A stretch of 42,095 nucleotides of DNA from Bacillota bacterium (GTDB lineage: Bacteria > Bacillota > Limnochordia > Darwinibacteriales > Darwinibacteriaceae): NCBI GenBank assembly GCA_012518735.1, contig JAAYRO010000148.1, forward strand, positions 1 through 42,095, written 5' to 3'. Position numbers and translations under genes: made by a program. Under the pieces are notes generated by a model. That model ran no database searches, had not been told where the DNA came from, and saw only the letters and a program-made list of their open reading frames with translations. Shown here one piece after another: positions 38,795 to 42,095 of this stretch (position 1 is the first letter of the stretch; each line of letters opens with the position of its first letter).

Positions 38795-40120
38795 ATGATG
38801 ACTGAAAGAACGTTTCCTCGGGGCGGGCGAGAGATTCCCCACCGTAAAGAGGCGACAGAAAATAAAGCCATTCTTGTAATGGGAGCCCCGCCAGTTGTAA
38901 CGATCCCTATGCAGCAGCACATCGGAGCGCCGTGTGAGCCAATTGTTGCAGTAGGAGATCATGTGAAGATCGGGCAGAAGATTGGTGAAAGTAAGAAATA
39001 CGTTTGTGCCCCAATTCATGCTAGCGTTTCTGGGCGGGTAACTGCAGTTGAGCCCAGAAGTCTGCTGAATGGTCAGAAGGTAATGTCAGTAGTCATTGAA
39101 AACGATGGACAGGAAGAACAACTTACTAATTCTCCAAGCGATGTCAAGAAGATGTCTCCAAAGGCAATTCGGGAGGCTGTTAAGGAAGCAGGAATTGTCG
39201 GTATGGGAGGTGCTGGCTTTCCAACCCACATCAAGCTGGATCCGCCTAAGCCTGTGGATACCATTTTGATCAATGGTGCCGAGTGTGAACCGTATTTAAC
39301 TTGTGATCATCGCTTAATGGTTGAGAAACCTACAGAATTAGTTGGTGGGCTGCGGGCCATTATGAAAGCAGCTGGTGCAAGTCGAGGAATTATTGGTATC
39401 GAAGGGAATAAACCAGATGCTGTTGCCATTCTGAAAGAGACCATAAAAGATGATCCAGACTTGTCCATTGTAGTGCTGCAGGTGCGTTATCCACAAGGGG
39501 CCGAAAAACAGTTGATTAAGGCAGTTCTAAATCGGGAAGTGCCATCAGGAGCACTGCCCTGTGAAGTGGGCTGCGTTGTAAACAATGTTCATACAGCAAT
39601 TGCTGTTTATCAAGCTCTTACTGAAGGGGTACCTTCTTATGAAAGAGTGGTCACTATTAGTGGTGGGGCTGTTCTTGATCCTCGGAATGTTCTTGTACGG
39701 ATTGGGACCCCAGTTCAAGCACTTCTTGATTACTGTGGAGGATTGATGGGCGAGCCTGCAGTGATTGTTTCAGGCGGTCCTATGACTGGACCCCCAGTGG
39801 TCAATCTGGAAGGTCCTGTTGTAAAAAACCTCTCAGGAATACTAGCTCTAACACCTGAGGAAGTGGATTTTGATGAAAATCGACCATGTATTCGGTGTGC
39901 TCGCTGTGTAAATGCATGTCCTATGGGTTTAGCGCCGAACATGCTAGGTCTTTATTCGGATAAAGGTCTATATAATGAAGCTGCCAAGATAGGTCTTAGG
40001 GATTGCATAGAGTGCGGACTTTGCTCCTATGTTTGTCCTTCTAGGCGGGCACTCGTTACTTGGATCAAATCTGGTAAAGCGGGTTTGGCTGCGCAGCAGA
40101 CTAAGGAAAAAGTGGTCTAG
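38795..40120 (+). CDS. rnfC: Rnf electron-transport complex subunit C
   Basis: Peripheral NADH-side subunit of the Rnf complex, which couples electron transfer between ferredoxin and NAD+ to ion pumping. The 441 residues include the RnfC N-terminal domain (GGREIPHRKEAT), the nucleotide-binding GIVGMGGAGFPTHIKL, an SLBB-like region and two [4Fe-4S] motifs: Cys365, 368, 371, 375 and Cys404, 407, 410, 414. AAAGGGTG precedes two adjacent ATG codons. The fused rnfDG follows after 11 bp. Confidence 0.95.
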   Translation: MMTERTFPRGGREIPHRKEATENKAILVMGAPPVVTIPMQQHIGAPCEPIVAVGDHVKIGQKIGESKKYVCAPIHASVSGRVTAVEPRSLLNGQKVMSVVIENDGQEEQLTNSPSDVKKMSPKAIREAVKEAGIVGMGGAGFPTHIKLDPPKPVDTILINGAECEPYLTCDHRLMVEKPTELVGGLRAIMKAAGASRGIIGIEGNKPDAVAILKETIKDDPDLSIVVLQVRYPQGAEKQLIKAVLNREVPSGALPCEVGCVVNNVHTAIAVYQALTEGVPSYERVVTISGGAVLDPRNVLVRIGTPVQALLDYCGGLMGEPAVIVSGGPMTGPPVVNLEGPVVKNLSGILALTPEEVDFDENRPCIRCARCVNACPMGLAPNMLGLYSDKGLYNEAAKIGLRDCIECGLCSYVCPSRRALVTWIKSGKAGLAAQQTKEKVV

Positions 40121-40131
40121 GGGTGAATTTA

Positions 40132-42095
40132 ATGCAGAGTAAAACAGGTCCTTACTTGCGCACTTCAATAACAATTGAGAGTGTAATGATCGACGTATTA
40201 ATTTCTTTGGTTCCCCCGCTTCTAGCCGGGATGATCTTTTTTGGTTGGAGAGCACTGTGGATTGTGCTGTTAAGCACGGTCACAGCTGTTGTGACGGAAG
40301 CTATTTTGCTTCGGGCACCCTTGACCTTACAAGGGATTTTTGGAGATGGTAGTGCGGCTGTGACAGGTATGTTAGTCGGATTAATTCTACCCTCAACAGC
40401 AGCTTGGTGGGTTCCCGTCTTAGGTTCCATACTAGCTATCGCTTTAGTGAAGCAGACCTTTGGTGGATTAGGTTACAACATTTTCAACCCAGCCTTAGGA
40501 GCTCGTGCTGTTCTGCTGCTGGCTTTTACCTCTCAACTAGTAAAGTTTAGTGCACCTTTTGATACAGTCACATCAGCAACACCGCTCCTCAGTACAACTC
40601 AGTTTGATTGGGCTTTGTTTTGGGGAAATGTTGGTGGAAGTATTGGAGAGACATCTGTTATAGCTATTCTCTTAGGTGGACTATATCTTCTAGTTAAGGG
40701 TCACATTGATTGGCGCGTTCCAGTAGGTTATGTTGGTGCAGCATTTGGAATGGCTTTACTATGGGGACTCGACCCGTGGTTCACTATTACAGCAGGTGGA
40801 CTCTTGTTTGGAGCAGTATATATGGCAACCGACATGGTTACTTCACCTGTAACGCCTACAGGTCAGTTAATCTATGGTATTGGTTGCGGTGTATTGACAG
40901 TATTTATTCGCCAATATACACCGTTTCCAGAAGGGGTTACCTTTGCCATCTTAACGATGAACGCATTAGTTCCCTTAATCGAATCACTTACTATGCCTAT
41001 GATATTTGGGGTAGGCGTATCGAGAGAAACTCGTTTTAGAGGAACAGCTGTTTCTTTAGGAGTTGTGGCATTAACCATTATAGTTTTAGTGCTTGTGAAT
41101 AACATGGAACCAAGTACGACTCCTGTATTATCGGACGGTCACTATTTGCCCATTGCCGATTTACTGGAAACAACAGAATATGAAATTGTAGAGGAACAGG
41201 GAACTCGGTACTACGTTACCTGGGATGAAGAAGATAATCTACAGGGTGCTGCTTTTACAGCGGAACAGGGCGGGTTTAACGGCCCCATTCGGTTCTTGGT
41301 TGTATTAGATGAAGAACTTGCTGTTAAACACATTGAAATTCTAGAACATCAGGAAGATCCTGGTTTAGGTGCCCTCATAACTCGCACTGAATTCTTAGAC
41401 CAATTCATTGGAAAGAAGGAAGACAGCGGATTTAGCTTAGGCACTGATTTGGATGGTGTTACGGGTGCCACTATTTCCTCTCGGTCGTTTGCTGCAGGTG
41501 TCCGTCGCGCTCTAGAGAATTTCCATGCTGTTTTCTTCCCATCGGAAGACAATGGAGGTTGGGCTGATGGAAAATACCTAGGCAGTGCTGAGTCATTTGG
41601 AGGAAAACTTGAAGTAGAGGTTACTGTTAGTGGAGGGAAAATTACCAAAGTAGACGTTCTTGCCCATTCAGATACACCTGGTATCTCCGATGGAGCAATT
41701 AAAGGTGTTCCAGAGAGAATCGTGGCTGCAAATACAGTAAAAGTAGAGGCTGTCTCAGGAGCAACTATTTCTAGTGGTGCTGTTATGGACGCAGTTGAAA
41801 ACGCGTTGCAGGGGGCGATGGAGGAAACTGCCGCATCAGCTGATGTATTTACACTGCCTGCAGATGATGGAACCTATCGTGGAGTAGGTCAGGGCTTCGG
41901 CGGCGATTTGGTAGTTGATGTAACCTTGAGCGAAGGCCGCATTAGTGAGATTGTTGTAGTTGAACATGGTGAAACACCATTTGTAGCTGACCCAGCCTTG
42001 AAGAAGCTGATCCCAGCAATTATTGAAACACAAGGTCCTGTAGATGCTGTGAGTGGAGCAACTATGACCAGTAAGGGTCTTATGGAAGCTTTGGA
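40132..42095 (+). CDS. Fused RnfD-RnfG protein with extra FMN-binding domains (partial, runs off the window)
   Basis: One uninterrupted frame of at least 654 residues with no stop before the window end. Residues 1 to about 298 are RnfD: multiple membrane helices, GGLGYNIFNPALGARA, a TSATPLL segment with Thr150 as likely covalent FMN site, and MNALVPLIESLTMP near its end. A transmembrane helix at about 305-323 starts an RnfG-like part with the FMN-attachment motif TGATIS (444-449). Two further FMN-binding repeats follow, each with a GKYLGS/GTYRGV-type start and its own motif: SGATIS at 542-547 and SGATMT at 641-646. AGGGGTG lies 6 bases before the ATG. Normally rnfD and rnfG are separate genes. 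Confidence 0.92.
   Translation, partial: MQSKTGPYLRTSITIESVMIDVLISLVPPLLAGMIFFGWRALWIVLLSTVTAVVTEAILLRAPLTLQGIFGDGSAAVTGMLVGLILPSTAAWWVPVLGSILAIALVKQTFGGLGYNIFNPALGARAVLLLAFTSQLVKFSAPFDTVTSATPLLSTTQFDWALFWGNVGGSIGETSVIAILLGGLYLLVKGHIDWRVPVGYVGAAFGMALLWGLDPWFTITAGGLLFGAVYMATDMVTSPVTPTGQLIYGIGCGVLTVFIRQYTPFPEGVTFAILTMNALVPLIESLTMPMIFGVGVSRETRFRGTAVSLGVVALTIIVLVLVNNMEPSTTPVLSDGHYLPIADLLETTEYEIVEEQGTRYYVTWDEEDNLQGAAFTAEQGGFNGPIRFLVVLDEELAVKHIEILEHQEDPGLGALITRTEFLDQFIGKKEDSGFSLGTDLDGVTGATISSRSFAAGVRRALENFHAVFFPSEDNGGWADGKYLGSAESFGGKLEVEVTVSGGKITKVDVLAHSDTPGISDGAIKGVPERIVAANTVKVEAVSGATISSGAVMDAVENALQGAMEETAASADVFTLPADDGTYRGVGQGFGGDLVVDVTLSEGRISEIVVVEHGETPFVADPALKKLIPAIIETQGPVDAVSGATMTSKGLMEAL

Overview
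This 42 kb window looks like a chromosomal housekeeping segment of an endospore-forming, low-to-mid GC member of the Bacillota (Firmicutes). Sporulation genes (a SleB/CwlJ-type hydrolase, spoIID, spoIVFB, an alpha/beta-type SASP), a T-box riboswitch, a Fur close to the Bacillus type, the GatCAB pathway and an Rnf complex together suggest an anaerobic clostridia-like lineage. A deep-branching class such as Limnochordia is possible, but that placement is inference. Nearly all genes lie on the + strand in tight, often overlapping operons. Only the lipoprotein hydrolase (about 2.6-3.3 kb) and the SASP gene (38.3-38.6 kb) are on the - strand. I see no insertion sequences, prophage, CRISPR array, tRNA or rRNA.

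Layout. (1) 0-2.5 kb: purine genes hpt and guaA, then hisIE. The guaA product has lost the catalytic part of its glutaminase domain. (2) 2.5-3.3 kb: a convergent SleB-like lipoprotein. (3) 3.4-10.8 kb: pcrA-ligA-gatC-gatA-gatB from a good promoter, linking DNA unwinding and ligation with tRNA-dependent amidation. (4) 10.8-12.1 kb: a degenerate Lgt-family membrane protein and fur. (5) 12.1-16.9 kb: a T-box-controlled valS, then folC and a SPOR-domain protein. (6) 16.9-20.8 kb: a 2[4Fe-4S] ferredoxin, spoIID, a 68-residue orphan, cysK, maf and radC. (7) 20.8-26.9 kb: the cell shape and division cluster mreBCD-mrdA-minCDE. (8) 27.0-32.4 kb: a small membrane protein in the spoIVFA position, spoIVFB, a TIGR03960-type radical SAM protein, a DUF2344 protein and rng. 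(9) 32.4-38.2 kb: a probable L21 leader, rplU-prp-rpmA, obgE, yhbY, nadD, an LCP-family gene, rsfS and a methyltransferase. (10) 38.3-42.1 kb: the SASP gene, then rnfC and an rnfD-rnfG fusion that runs off the window end.

The mre-min-spoIVF-rplU-prp-rpmA-obg order matches the classical Bacillus/Clostridium arrangement and makes those calls firm. I do not see an obvious new defence or mobile system. The most interesting features are departures inside conserved genes: a GMP synthetase without glutaminase catalytic residues, a single polypeptide joining RnfD, RnfG and two more FMN-binding domains, an 80-residue protein where SpoIVFA should be, an Lgt-like protein lacking the signature residues, a HisI domain with an altered metal site, and a terminator stem that also carries the spoIID ribosome-binding site.
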